DNA of 64,000 nucleotides from Phycomyces nitens (taxonomy: Eukaryota; Mucoromycota; Mucoromycetes; Mucorales; Phycomycetaceae). Made by a program: the position numbers and the translations under genes. Within the stretch, counting starts at the first letter, position 1. The number at the start of each line of letters is the position of its first letter. The DNA is taken from contig JAHRBC010000001.1 of NCBI GenBank assembly GCA_022702545.1, positions 4,836,001-4,900,000 of the forward strand, written 5' to 3'. Below, one piece after another: positions 49,335 to 61,755 of the stretch. Below the pieces are notes generated by a model. It worked only from the letters and a program-made list of their open reading frames with translations, did no database searches and was not told where the DNA came from.

Positions 49335-49662
49335 ACCAAAAACCAAACAGTAGTATCCAGATTTCTTGTTACAATTTACGTCGAAACCATAAATACACAG
49401 CTTTGTATGTATTATGAATTCCAGAGCTCAGGAGCAGAACAAAAAACGCACAACGAACCTACAAGAAACTTATACTACTACTACTACTAACAACAACAAT
49501 AATAACAATAACAATAAATAATAAATAATATCGTTTCTAATACTATTTTTATAAAGAAAAACCAATTGTGAGATTACTATCACTATTGCTATCACTATTG
49601 TTTATCTATCTATCTATACATTTACATAATCCTTTACCTCTTCAAAAAAATTATAATTTACA
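49335..49662. other. Intergenic, 3' region of H2A.Z
   Basis: Contains CTA, CAA and ATA trinucleotide runs (about 49477-49530) and a CTAT tetranucleotide run at about 49600-49620. No gene is seen. Confidence 0.6.
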
Positions 49663-49809
49663 ATGGCTGCTAGTCGTTTGGGTGGTGAGGACGAAGAACT
49701 GGGTCGGCTTGGCGACTTGGTGCGTTTATTTGAGCCAGGAGATGGAGGAACCGGTCTCGGTTTTGACTATAATTTTACCAGTGAATCATGGGCACTAGGG
49801 AATATATGA
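49663..49809 (+). CDS. Small ORF, 48 aa, unknown
   Basis: A short frame (MAASRLGGEDEELGRLGD... to stop at 49807-49809) starts after an A-rich leader, which is a good fungal start context. It is acidic, Gly-rich and has no membrane segment. It could be a real small protein, or a first exon of a gene whose remainder I did not find. Its 3' end overlaps the elongin A stop by 15 bp on the other strand. Codon composition is balanced, unlike the AT-biased noise frames in gaps. Confidence 0.4.
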   Translation: MAASRLGGEDEELGRLGDLVRLFEPGDGGTGLGFDYNFTSESWALGNI

Positions 49810-51211
49810 ATACAATATATGGATTACCTGTTGGGTAGAATTCTGTATAAAGATATTAGGTCTTGGCAATGGTTGTTTTACGGTAGGTGTAGGAATTGGT
49901 CTTGGCAATGGTTGTTTTACGGTAGGTGTAGGAATTGGTCTTGGCAATGGTTGTTTTACGGTAGGTGTAGGAATTGGTCTTGGCAATGACTGTTTTACAG
50001 TGGAGGTAGAAACTGGCTTTGGAAATGGTGGTTTTGCAGTAGGTGCAGGAATTGGCCTTGGCAATGGTGGTTTTGCAGTAGGTGTAGAAATTGGCCTTGG
50101 CAATGGTGATTTTGCAATAGGCGTAGATACTGGCTCTGGATTGTAGGAGCGATTGGGTTGTGAAATGGTGTGGGCAAAGAGCGTAGAAGGGGGTTGATGA
50201 GATCTAACAGAGTCTGGATGGTGAAATAATGATGTCGACTGGGATGCTCGTCTTGTTGGGTTATTAAAGATTGCATTTCTATTACACCATAAAATAAGTA
50301 CTGTAAACACACGGATCTCTACACTTACGCTTTGATGGTCGCCTTTTTGGTGTCTCGGAATAGCTTGCTTGCTCCAGTTATTCCTACAAACAGCAAGTTT
50401 AAAAAGATTGAAAAACAAAATAACTGCCAAGCTTACTTGATTCTTCATAAGTACGGCCATACTTGGGACCTACTCCCTTGAGGACTTTGATTGATCTGGC
50501 AGCTTTTTCATTTTGAATTTTGCTGTATTGACTCTTGATCTTTTGGCTCATAAGCTCCCTTTTATTGGCAGCCTCTTTATATCTTTTCTACAATCCTACG
50601 GTTAGAGAGTATATGTGGGTATCTAGAGGCTAATAAGATACGTACGAGATAAAGCTGTCTCCATATACGACTATCTTGATATTCTCCGTTTCTGTAGGCT
50701 TCTCTTATATCAGAGTAGCTCATGCAATGCGATAACCAAAGTTCTTTTTTTTGTAAAAAAAAAAAAAAAGAGGAATAAGTGTGAATGTATAAATATCATG
50801 TATTGTGTATTTACCATCTGATTCTGGCAAGAAATGCTATGTATCATGTCATTAAATATCATCATATAAATGTAGTACAGCGAAAATTATCGTCTTCTTT
50901 ACCGGGTTTGCCTTTTCGATATGATACAACTGTTGTGGATTTGCTTTTTTGAGTGGTTCTTTCAATAGCCAGTACGGAATACCACAAACATCACTTAGAC
51001 CTAGATAATATAATAAGAGCAATAGGTATATTAATAACCTTGCAAGTTTATAATTTACAGACCAAATAATTTGTGCATTATTTTCTGTACTAGAGATGAC
51101 CAAAGAAGTATAATAGCGTATAAATATAGATATATATATTTCTGTACCGTCTATATGTTTTGCAATCACATCTTGGGAGATCATAAAAAGAGATTTAACT
51201 TGATGAGACAT
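49795..51211 (-). CDS. ELA1: Elongin A homologue with 13-residue tandem repeat
   Basis: Seven exons on the minus strand: 51211-51148, 51000-50903, 50836-50815, 50743-50646, 50587-50437, 50383-50329 and 50278-49795, giving 323 aa. Elongin A is the F-box-like subunit of Elongin BC-containing complexes that help RNA polymerase II elongation and ubiquitination. The N-terminus has the BC-box/F-box pattern (VIAKHIDGLSDVCGIPYWLL, then KKANPQQLYHIEKANP), the D-E-L-W-x-x-H-C segment, W-R-Q-L-Y and a basic coiled region, then TGASKLFRDTKK. The C-terminus is disordered, with seven 13-residue Pro-rich repeats. A 22-nt exon (50836-50815) supplies HFLPESD. The family match is by eye but strong in order and spacing. 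It converges on the 48-aa ORF. Confidence 0.82.
49859..50133 (-). repeat. 39-bp minisatellite, about 7 copies, in elongin A
   Basis: In-frame tandem units of 39 bp code for the 13-residue unit IPTPTVKQPLPRP with variants (SPLPRP, PPLPRP, PPFPKP). The promoter-proximal units (toward 50133) are the most diverged, and the three units toward 49859 are nearly identical. Confidence 0.92.
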
Positions 51212-51444
51212 TGGTGCATTGAATTCTGGAATCTATATTATTTTAGTCTGTTAAAGAGGAGAAATGAAATACCTGTTGGGACTTTTGTCCCACTCTCGTA
51301 AACAACGTCACACTCAGACCCTTTATACTCTTCAAGTTGCTAGACATTAAAACATTGATGGTATTGTCTTATTATTGTTATTTTGGTATTTATTCTACCC
51401 AGGTAGGTATCAAGGAGGCTAATGAAAAGAAACCATTTCAAAAT

Positions 51445-51475
<31 letters not shown>

Positions 51476-54400
51476 GAGAATTTTCCTCGATATCACCATC
51501 ACTATTATTAGTCATAATTGCTATTCCTATGGACAGTTATTTCCCAAGACCCATGTATTATTCACCCAAGCGCTTGACTCGAGTCAATGATATATTCTGT
51601 AGCTTATTTATACTTTGTGATGTTGGTGTATTGGTCTTGTAAAAGAGATACTTTGGATACAATCGCTATTTAATAGAAATCCATAAAATAAACCCCAAAT
51701 CTTGCTGCAAGATACTTAACTTTTTCTTTTTCTTTTTTTGCAGTATAGCAACTTTATGCTGAATGTAGCTTGGGCGAGACAAAGGTGTATAACTATACCA
51801 TTGATATTCATCAACTATTTATTTTTTTAACAAGTGTATAATATTTATAGTATTGATAATATTCAAAATGAACCAGCCAGAAAGTCTTTAGAGTCTAGAT
51901 TCCCAATCGACTAGCCCCAGTAGACACTCTGGCCAAGGTTCTTTATATAACTGCTGTATGCACCAACCAAAGATTTCGAGTAGATAAAAATGATTCTAAT
52001 CAAGCGTCTCTTGATCCAAAAAAGCAAATTCTCTCTAAAAATTGGAGATGTATCTTTAGAGTAGAATATATACACATGAATATCCGGTCTTGGAAGTATC
52101 AGCAACACAATACACTATTTCCGTGTTCTACTTGCAAACACCTGTCTTTGTCAATTGGTCACTTATTGTACCATGGTCAAATATGTTTTTTTGGAACAAA
52201 TAGAAGTCTGGGTGAATATTATTTTTGATATCCGCCAAATATCACTGAGATTCAGGCCTTTTGAACATCTATCTATATAGTCTCTGTTCTCAAGACAGGG
52301 TTAGAGATCACCGCCATTCAATAATGACCACTCGAAAGATAGCGGCCGATGACCAGTAGATATCCAGAGATACCAGAGTGTCGCAATATTTACATATCAG
52401 AGAAAGGGAAAAAAAAGCCTATTATTAAGTCAACAGGTATCAAAAAGATAAAAAAATCCTTCATGACCATAAAGGGCGTTATGAACACTGTGTAATTGTA
52501 AAACAGTTCTTTTTTTCCTTAAAGAATAGGAGTCATGTACTTGTGCTTTTTGAGGTGTAGGCCCTTATTCTAAACCGACAAAAAAGATGTTAAATACAAG
52601 GGAATATGGTTTGGTACAAGACACCCTTGTAGTATAAATCCTTTATTAATATGGATAAATAAATAAAATTATAATAGCAATGCTAATTGTATGGGTAAGA
52701 TGGTGTAATAAATGCCCCTCAACTGACAATAGGCCATGGATACCTTGAGAACCCTTTTTTTGACTGGTCAAGAAGAGTTGTAATGAAAATAATATATTAA
52801 TCTTTTATAATGTATTGCCCATTTGTGTTTCGGGGTAAAAAAAAAAAAGGGACATGGAATGCTGGGAATCAGATCCATTTACCATTACACATGCATTCTA
52901 CAAAGCCTGGACAGAACTTGCAAAATAGTTACCCATGACTTTTATATATTGTTGGGACCTTGTAGATCTATGGGTTTATATGAATGTATAATTATACCCA
53001 AGAGTTGTATAGAGTCTTGTATTTCATAGTAAATATATATTTTGTAAGACTGTAATAAGTGACTGAAACATTATCCCTACGCCTGGGAATCGCATGCATT
53101 TTTTTTTAACTCGATCTGTCTGTTTGGAAGACAATAAACTGCATTAGAACCAGTATATGATAGAATTTATTGACATGAGTAAATAAATGTCCTGCTCCGA
53201 GCTACACAACATGCCCAACTAATTTGATATTGGGAAATATAAAGATATAGTACATGTATTGATAAGAGTTTTTTTTATATTTTATTATACAAGCACAAGG
53301 TGCGATGTAGCCATCAAACAGGCTAGTAAGTTTGATAAATAAAGTTTGGATATTCATTAAGGCAAAAGGATCTGTTTTTGTTCGACCCAAGAATCACACA
53401 GTTACCAGATTATGGAAAATATTTTGGTTGCCTTTCATTTTCTAGGATAAAATATATGGATATTTATATGGGATCCATTATAAAAAACAAAGGAGAATTG
53501 TCATGATAGGTTAAAAACTCGCAATAATAGTATTGTATAACGAATATAGTTATAAAATATAGAACCATCTTTGATGTAAAAAAAAAGATGAATAAATATT
53601 ACATTTAATATTAAAAAAAAACTAGAATTGATTTGACAAGCAGTGGATATGTAGATATCCTTGCATATAAAACAGTTATATGCACAAGATTATGGACATT
53701 GAGTTTATATGTGATAGATAGATATGCTCTTTACTCGGGTGTGGAGTCTGAGCATAAACATTGTGTCCAAAACCTACATGTCTGCTGAATGGCTGAAGAT
53801 GAGGTGACAATATGTGTATAACAGGCTTGGTTTCTTGTGACAAATGTCGGTGGAAGAGCACCTATCGTTACCAAAAAAAAGAACCCCGGGTTCCAGAATG
53901 TTACATGAAAATCGAATGAAATGATGGAAGTGATTGAAAGGGTAAATACCTGGATCAACCAATTCAATGTTCAATGTTCAATGTTCAATATTCAATGGCC
54001 ATGATATTGCCATTTAATCAGCTGGCCTGTCCATCAGAATCACCAGAAAACTAATAGTACATACATATCTTGTCCAGTCTAATCGATTCCTATATTTTAA
54101 CAAGCCAAAAGAAATGTATGTAGTACACAAATATTACCTCCATTTGGAAATTATCTCTATTATGGATCATAATCCCATGTTGCCTCAACAAGGCCAGGGT
54201 CATTCTCAGTAGGCATCAGGCGTATCTATCAATGCACTTGCTACTCTTCAATAACGGTTAAAGGACATTTGCTATTAGTATTCTTGTTTTTTTTTAAAAA
54301 AAATTCTATTGATAACAGATCACAAAACTCTTGAGCGCTAACCTATTGGTTATGCCTCTAATAATCTTAATTGGTGCCATTTTCAACTCATTTAGCTTGT

Positions 54401-55107
54401 GACTCAAAAGTGCTCTAGTTGTACATGAGCAATGGCCACTCTGTACAACCTTTATCTACAGACCTTTTATACATTATTACCACACACACATATATATATA
54501 TATATGTATATATGTGATTAAGAGGCAACAGTTGTATATAAATAAATGAATTATACCATAAGAGTATTCTGAGCAGTAGCAGGGCTTAAGTGCATGTTGA
54601 TCAATTAAAGAAAAAGAGAAAAAAAAAGGGTAATGGCTGTATACAGAGTTGCTTTTGAAAATATAGGTCGCGGAATAGAGGATGGCCTTTTTAGTCGTTA
54701 TTTCCCCGAATAAGAACTCGTATCAGCTGACAGACAAGGACAGATGAAGCTTTGGCATTTAGTGATTTTTCTGTATACATTTATACATATTTTTTATAGC
54801 ACGCCTGCGTAACAAAGAACAGGGTATCCTATCGACTGCATTGCATACTAGATGTGCTGATTCCTACAGATTTAAACACATATGGCTATATATCTATACA
54901 TAACCATAAATCTGCCACTTAATCTTACCACCAGAAAAATATACATATATAAACACATAATTCTTGCTCTCCTTTTTCATTATCTTCCTTGGCGATTTTC
55001 ACCTTTTTTTTTAATTTTATTTTATTTTATATACATACATACATTTAATTCCTGATCTCTCCTATTTGCAATAGTATAATACCTCCTTATTCTGTAATAT
55101 TTGCAAA
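51212..55107. other. 3.9-kb intergenic region, no gene found
   Basis: Mostly AT-rich. Features noted are an (AAT)n run at 51452-51477, many poly(A)/poly(T) tracts, a TTCAATG heptamer repeat at about 53961-53998, and a TATA-rich run at 54488-54515. Open frames are short and AT-biased. No tRNA or protein gene is recognised. The last part (about 54750-55107) likely holds the OPT promoter and 5' UTR. Confidence 0.6.
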
Positions 55108-57521
55108 ATGGAGACTACTTCCACAAAGCGAGAGATAATATCTCAAACTGCCAGTTTCGAACAAAAAGAAGACTATATCAACGAAAAGGAGAGGGAGTCA
55201 ATCCATGAATCTCACAAGGAAAACAAAGATATAAAGGACATTGACTATGAAAATGAGGATCTCGATATCGAGATTGTCAACCAGATTGCAAGCGTAGAAG
55301 ATGATCCAGAAACTCGCGTTCTGACCGTTCGTGCCGTCGTAGTTGGTATTGTAAGTATGATTTTCATCCTGCAGACCTTTTTTAATCTTGCAAGAAAGAA
55401 AACGCCTCTTAACCATTCATCCTATTTCAGCTCCTTGCATGTCTCGGCTCTTCGGTCTACCAGCTGATGCAGTTCAAGCCTGTTCCTATTCCTCTCTCCA
55501 ACATGTTCATGTTGATTATTGCTTACCTTCTCTGCACTGGCTCAACTCGTGTCTTTAAAACCGGCACTCTTCTCAACCCTGGACCCTTTAACGTCAAGGA
55601 ACACACCTTTATCTATGTCATTGTTTCCTCTGCAAATGCCTCTGCTTATGGTACCTATATTCTCGGTGCTCAACAGCTTTACTACACAGAATATCCCTCT
55701 GCAGCAGGAGGTATCTTTTTGCTGTTTGCCACTCAGATCATTGGTTACGGTATTGCCGGTCAACTTCGTCCTTTCCTTGTCTATCCCTCTGTAATGATCT
55801 GGCCCACCAGTCTTCCCACCGTTTCTTTCCTCAAGACATTCAACACCCCGGGTAGCGATAACAGAATCCTCATGAAGTTTTTCTTTTCAATCTTCTTTGG
55901 CATCTTTGTCTGGGAACTTGTTCCTCAATACATGTTCCCTCTCCTTGGTGGTTTCTCCATCGTCTGTCTCGCCAAACGCGACAGTGTCTGGGTCCAGCGC
56001 ATCTTTGGCGGCAGTAATGTCAATGAAGGTCTCGGTATTGGTTCCATCAGTTTGGACTGGACCAGTTTGTCATACTACTCTCCTCTCGTACTTCCTCTGT
56101 ATGTCCAGATGAACATCTACGGTGGTGTCTTGATCTTGTGGCTCCTGGCTCCTCTTGTCTACTACTATGATGTCTGGCACGCAAAGAGCTTCCCGTTCTT
56201 GTCAAACGGTATCTACGCTTTGGACCTTGATACCGGTGTTTCCATTCACTATCCCCAAGAACTTGTCTTGGACGAAAATAACAACCTTAACAAGACTGCC
56301 CTTGAAGAAGTCGGTCGCCCTTACTTTGGTGCTCTGTACGCTATCCAGTACATCTTTATCAACTTTGGTGTCACTTCCATGGTCACCCATGTTGCTCTCT
56401 TCCACGGTGTTGAAATCAAGAACATTGCCGTAGCTATCTTTAAACGCAAGAGTTCCAGAGAACTGGATATTCACAACCGTCTCATGTCTGCTTACAAGGA
56501 AGTTCCCTCCTGGTGGTACTATATCATCTTTGTTTGCGGTATTGGACTTAACATTGGTATCGGCTATGCTAACAAGAGTCAGCTCCCATGGTGGGGTTTC
56601 TTGCTTGCCATCCTTTTGTCAACCGTCCTCTCTCTGCCCTTGAACATGATTACTGCCATTACTGGTACTGGTTTCGGCCTCAACGTTGTCGCTGAGATGA
56701 TTTGCGGTTTCTTACTTCCTGGTAACCCTGTTGCTAACATGTACTTCAAGACCATTGGTTACAACACCATGTCCCAGGCCGGTGCCATGGCAGCCGATCT
56801 TAAGATTGGCCATTACCTCAAGGTTCCTCCCAGACTTGTTTTCTCTGCTCAGCTTCTTGGTACCGTTGTTGGTTGTATCTTCAACTATATCATCAATCAC
56901 GTAAGTAATAGCAATATTAATATTAATATTGAGTTTGATAAATATTTTATTGATTGCTAAAAACCAACAAACAAATAGACTATTATCAACACCAAGAGAG
57001 AACAGCTTTTGGATCCTGATGGCAACATCTGGAGTGGTGCCAGTCCTCAGACCATCAACTCTGCTGCCATTACTTGGGGTGCCATTGGTCCCATGTTCAT
57101 GTTTGGCCCTGGTACCGACTACTACTTCTTCTTGTGGGCCTTTATTGTTGGATTTGCTCTCCCAGTTCCTTTCTGGGTTCTCCACAAATTCTACCCCAAG
57201 GTTGGCTTTAACTATGTCAATATTCCCATGATTCTTGTTGGTCTCTGTACTCTTCCCGGTACCAACAGTTCATGGATCACTCTCTCCTTTGTCATCATTC
57301 TTGTCAGTCAGCTCTACATCAAGCGCCGTTATAGCAAGTGGTATGTCAAGCACAACTACTTGATGTCTGCTGCTCTGGATTCCGGTGCTTCTCTCATGGC
57401 TTTCTTGCTGGCCATGACTGTATTCGGTGGTGGAGATGGCGTTGAGCATCCTTTCCCTACCTGGGCTGGTAACAATGCAGACATTCCTTACTACGATTTC
57501 TGCTGCGCTGATTGCGAATAA
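55108..57521 (+). CDS. OPT-family oligopeptide transporter
   Basis: Three exons: 55108-55350, 55431-56900 and 56979-57521, giving 751 aa. OPT proteins import small peptides (and sometimes glutathione or metal-chelates) across the plasma membrane with protons. About 12-14 hydrophobic segments run from residue 80 to the end. Family motifs are GTLLNPGPFNVKEH, FLVYPSVMIWP, the S-Q-L-P-W-W-G loop and NPVANMYFKTIGYN. The N-terminal 75 residues are acidic, Glu/Lys-rich and cytosolic (EKERESIHESHKEN). The tail ends FCCADCE. Codons are C- and T-ending and more biased than in most neighbours, suggesting high expression (inference). Confidence 0.94.
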
Positions 57522-58979
57522 TTTTTTATTGATATCCCTATTCTTATTAATCTTATTTTACCCTTCTTACTAAAGAAGCCTATTAACTCATCTATTCTTT
57601 CTTATTCCTACTATTCTAATGTGCGGTCAGACGCATCTTTACTGTGCTTCTCGAGCAGGATAACTCGAGTACCAAAAATAATAATAAAAAAAAATCACAG
57701 AAATGAATTTTCATAAAATAAATTGTTTATTGATCAATTCAATATTTAAATATATATTTGTATTGTCCAGAGGGTTTATATACCCAAAGGGCTAGCCACT
57801 GATAATTTGGGTTGTGCTCTTGAGAGAGAGAGAGAGAGAGTGTGTGTGTGTGTGTGTGTGCTTTAAAAGTCCAATGGCTGCAACTCGGTTGGTGACAATG
57901 GAAATACATCTATCTCTCGTAAACTGTTACTGTAAATTGGAGCGGACAACTAATGTATATGGATTGTTACCGAGATTGTTCTGAAATCGGAGAGTTTATA
58001 CCGTATATATTTTAGCCAAGTGTTACATGGACGAAAAGACAATTATATTATTATTATTATTATTATTATTATGATTATATTGGGATCCAAATATGAATTT
58101 GAGAATTGAAGATTGAACATGAGAGTATATGGCATGGACTGTACTCATTGTACAACGTACTAATGGGGGAGCAAATATTAGCAATAATCAATTTTATCTC
58201 TACACAAAAGTTGCCGATAATTGTTTGTAATGCCACCTGCTATAAGCAATTATATATTTATATATATATTTATATATATATCCACCCTCCCAAGTTGTCC
58301 TATTGAATATTGTACCAAACATGAACAAATGTCCTTTTGGACAATTCCAATCTATTTCCTTGGACAAATCGCTTTTTTTGATCTACAGGATAGCATTGGT
58401 GTTAAACATGATGGGCTGAGAAATGTAAAGACAGACATACTCTGGTGGACCATGGTTGGGCTATTGCTAATAATGTGGTGAGGTGTAGTCTTATCCTTGT
58501 ACAATCTTGTCCAAATCTAGTACAATTTATCTGTATATTGATCTTGTGAAATTTGTTTCTTGGGGCTCAACACAATATCCATTAGCCTCCCTCCTATGGA
58601 ATCCAATGGTATCAATAAGCCCATTTCACAAAAACAAGAAGAGAGCGTGAATCGTACAACGGAAGAGAAGGGTTGGTGTGCATTTAAAGAAACACATGTA
58701 TATTGACAATTACGCCCTTTATCTATCACAAGGCGATGCACGTTTATCACTTAAATATACTGCAGAAGGCGCTAAGAAGCCTGGGCAGTGGAACACAATA
58801 TTCTAAATTGCGCTGAATGATTCTCTTGGCCGGCTGTTTGAGACATCCCTGGTACTGTATTAACTGCTCTTTGCTAAGCATTCAAATATAAAAAGACCCA
58901 ACCTTTACACCCGCGCCCGCTTTCCCTCTATTTCTCTCTCTCTCCAAACCAAAAGGATCAACCACTAGATAACCCAATA
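57522..58979. other. 1.46-kb intergenic region with microsatellites
   Basis: Contains a GA run followed by GT (57823-57860), an ATT run (58044-58075), and TATA-rich tracts at about 58254-58280. The open frame at 58221-58481 (+) is unconvincing. A pyrimidine-rich leader (CCCTCTATTTCTCTCTCTC, 58923-58943) precedes the GH5 ATG. No gene is seen. Confidence 0.6.
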
Positions 58980-61549
58980 ATGACAGTAACTCAAGAGGAA
59001 CTCTATAGTCACGATGACAAGCAAGATCACACAGACTTGAAATCGGCATCCGGCAATGCACAAGATTGGAGAACGCCTATCCGACATTCAGGACGATGGT
59101 TCAAGGACGACTATGGACGAACATTGTTGATGCGTGGCATCAATCTTGGTGGCTCATCAAAGCTGCCAACCTATCCTTACTCTGGATCAACTCATCTCTA
59201 TGACGAAAAGCTGTTTTGGGATCATCGAGGTGTCAGTTTTGTCAATCGTCCTTTTCCCCTAGAAGATGCCCATGAGCACTTTTCACGTCTACGTGCCTGG
59301 GGACTGACATTCATTCGTCTACTTGTGCCCTGGGAAAGTTTGGAACACGCCGGGCCAGGCATCTATGATGAGGCTTATATCGACTATTTGCGCCAATTAA
59401 TTGAAATGATGCCAGCCTATGGTCTAAAATGCTTAATTGATCCTCATCAGGACACTGTAGGTGAATTTTTAAGGATGTCCCATAGACACTTGTTCTAACT
59501 AGTCATAGTGGTCTCGCTTCTCTGGAGGATCAGGCGCACCTGGCTGGACCTTTGAAGTAGCAGGCATGAATATGCGCTCTTTTAAAGAAACCGGCGCAGC
59601 CTATGTTCACAATACAAATGTGGTTCCTGGCGACCCCCTTCCGATGGTAAGGTATTAAAGTCTAGAAGATGTCTGTACTGATCAAAAGGGAATATCAGGT
59701 CTGGCCAACCAATTATACAAAGTTGGCAGCATGTACAATGTTCACCTTGTTCTTTGCGGGTGATACATTTGCACCCAAGCGACTGTACGAAGGACAGACT
59801 ATCCAGAAGCTACTTAACACATCGTTCATTAATGCCTACCAACACCTGGCCACTCGTCTTCTTGGACTGGAGGCTATCATGGGATTTGAGGTCATGAATG
59901 AGCCTCACCCTGGGTACATTGGTCTCGATAGCCTAAAGGAATTTGATCCAATTTCAAACCTAATCTTTGGAGATTCTCCCACACCACTACAGAGTTTTGC
60001 ATTGGGTTCTGGTATCCCTCAGACTGTTGGTGTCTATATCAAATCTTGGCCATTCCCAACCAAGAGATCCCACGATCGGGTTATTAACGAAAGCAGGACC
60101 TCGGCATGGAATGACGGCCAGACTTGTATCTGGAAAGAGCACGATGTGTGGGGTATAAATGAATCTACAGGGAAGCCAGAGCTACTGGACTCTGCTTATT
60201 TTAGCAAACATCCTTCTACGGGAATCAAGGTTGACTTTTACAAGGATTTCTACATGCCATTTGTAAATGCATATGCAAAGGCAATACAGAGCGTCAAAAG
60301 TGATTGGTATTGCTTTGTAGAACCCCTGGCTAATGAGGTATGATATGACCTTGGGGTGCATAGTCATACATGGTCTTTAACGATATTATTGCTTTAGAAA
60401 TCGCCAGTATTGACAGAGACAGATCACCACCATAATATTATCTTTGCTCCTCATTGGTATGACCTCAATTGTGTGTTTTATAAAAAGTTTGACGGAAGAA
60501 TGACCCACGATGTACAATCTCTCCAGAATGTAAGCCTCTTATTTTCTTTTTTTTTTGTAAATACTGCATTGCATCCAACGTCACTCTTATCAACCGAACA
60601 TAAACAATGTAGGGTGGCAATGTTCTCACAGCAACATACTTTGGCCGGAAGGGTGCCAAGAAGAACTATCGTGGCCAGATCCGCAACATTAGAGAGAATG
60701 GCCTAAAGAGCATGGGTGAAAAGCCCTGTGTGCTTGGTGAAGTAGGCATTCCGATGGATCTCAACCAAAAGGTGGGCTTTGAGACTGGGGACTACACTAG
60801 CCACATTCACTTCTTGGATGCTGTGATCTATGCCCTTGAAACAAATCTGGTCAATTTTACGTGAGTTTGTCTAAACGTCTGAAAGTCTGGGGATGGGATC
60901 TCTAATCACTTAAACTCTTGTGCTTGGTAGTCTGTGGAATTATGATGTCTGCAATGACCATGAATTTGGAGACCATTGGAACGGAGAGAACTTCTCCTTG
61001 TATTCTAATGCTATACAGCCTAGCAGTGATGCAAAGAGCTGCCCCCTCAACATATCCCCTTCTGCAATCGAGAGCGCAGAGAATAATGATCTGCATGATC
61101 AACTTCATGAAGGAGGAAGGGCACTTGATGCTGCACTGGTGAGTCAAAAAAAAAAGAACATTTTCAATCTGCTTGGAAATTAATCATTTTTTCACAAGCG
61201 TCCCTATGCATCAAAGGTGGCAGGAACCCCAGAAACATCCGAGTTTGATATGGACAAACTCGAATATACCCTCGTCTTCAAGCCCTTTACAGAGCATGAG
61301 ATAGACAGCTTAAAAAAAGAGGGTTACTATACAACAAATCCTCTCTTTAGACGAACAGAGATCTTTGTTCCCGACCATCATTTCCGTAACATTCAGATAG
61401 ACGTCCAGGTGACGCATGGTGATTGGGATTATGTTCCCGAAAAACAAACTCTCTACCATTTCTGCCGTGAAACCACCCATACTTCTGTCACCATTCAACT
61501 CAAGGCCGTCAAGGAGAAGGCCACGGCTGGGAACTGCACAATTATGTAG
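58980..61549 (+). CDS. GH5 glycosidase, steryl-glucosidase/glucocerebrosidase type (EGCrP-like)
   Basis: Seven exons: 58980-59456, 59509-59646, 59699-60337, 60398-60529, 60613-60860, 60931-61138 and 61199-61549, giving 730 aa. Fungal GH5 enzymes of this group hydrolyse glucosylceramide or ergosteryl glucoside inside cells. The TIM-barrel shows MRGINLGG, FIRLLVPWESLEHAGPG, LIDPHQDTWSRFSGG, the acid/base Glu in EVMNEPHPG, and the nucleophile Glu in CVLGEVGIP. A C-terminal beta-domain follows. No signal peptide is seen, in line with an intracellular enzyme. The last four residues are CTIM, a CaaX-like prenylation box after a Lys-rich segment (inference; not known to me for this family). Choosing between EGCrP1 and EGCrP2 type is not possible by eye. 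Confidence 0.88.
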
Positions 61550-61670
61550 CTCACCAGCGACTCTATATTTCATTGGAAGACGAATAAAGTGATGTTTTAT
61601 ACACATAGACTGATAAGATTAATAAACATCCCAAAGCTTAATAAGCTTAATATAAACTTATTTCAGCCAG

Positions 61671-61698
61671 CCTCCAGTCTCCAGTCTCCAGTCTCCAT
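61671..61698 (+). repeat. CCAGTCT heptamer repeat, about 4 copies
   Basis: Short tandem CCAGTCT units lie between the GH5 stop and the FTS-like start. Confidence 0.75.
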
Positions 61699-61755
61699 CC
61701 CCTACTTTCTCTTGTTCTCTTTATTTCTACATGACAAGGACAGTGAGTGGATCAT

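Noticed and set aside
49859..50133. CRISPR-like array
   Set aside because: Units are contiguous 39-bp repeats in coding frame with no spacers; this is a eukaryotic minisatellite.
51337..51642. 101-codon ORF with poly-Asn
   Set aside because: Crosses an AAT microsatellite and has no family features.
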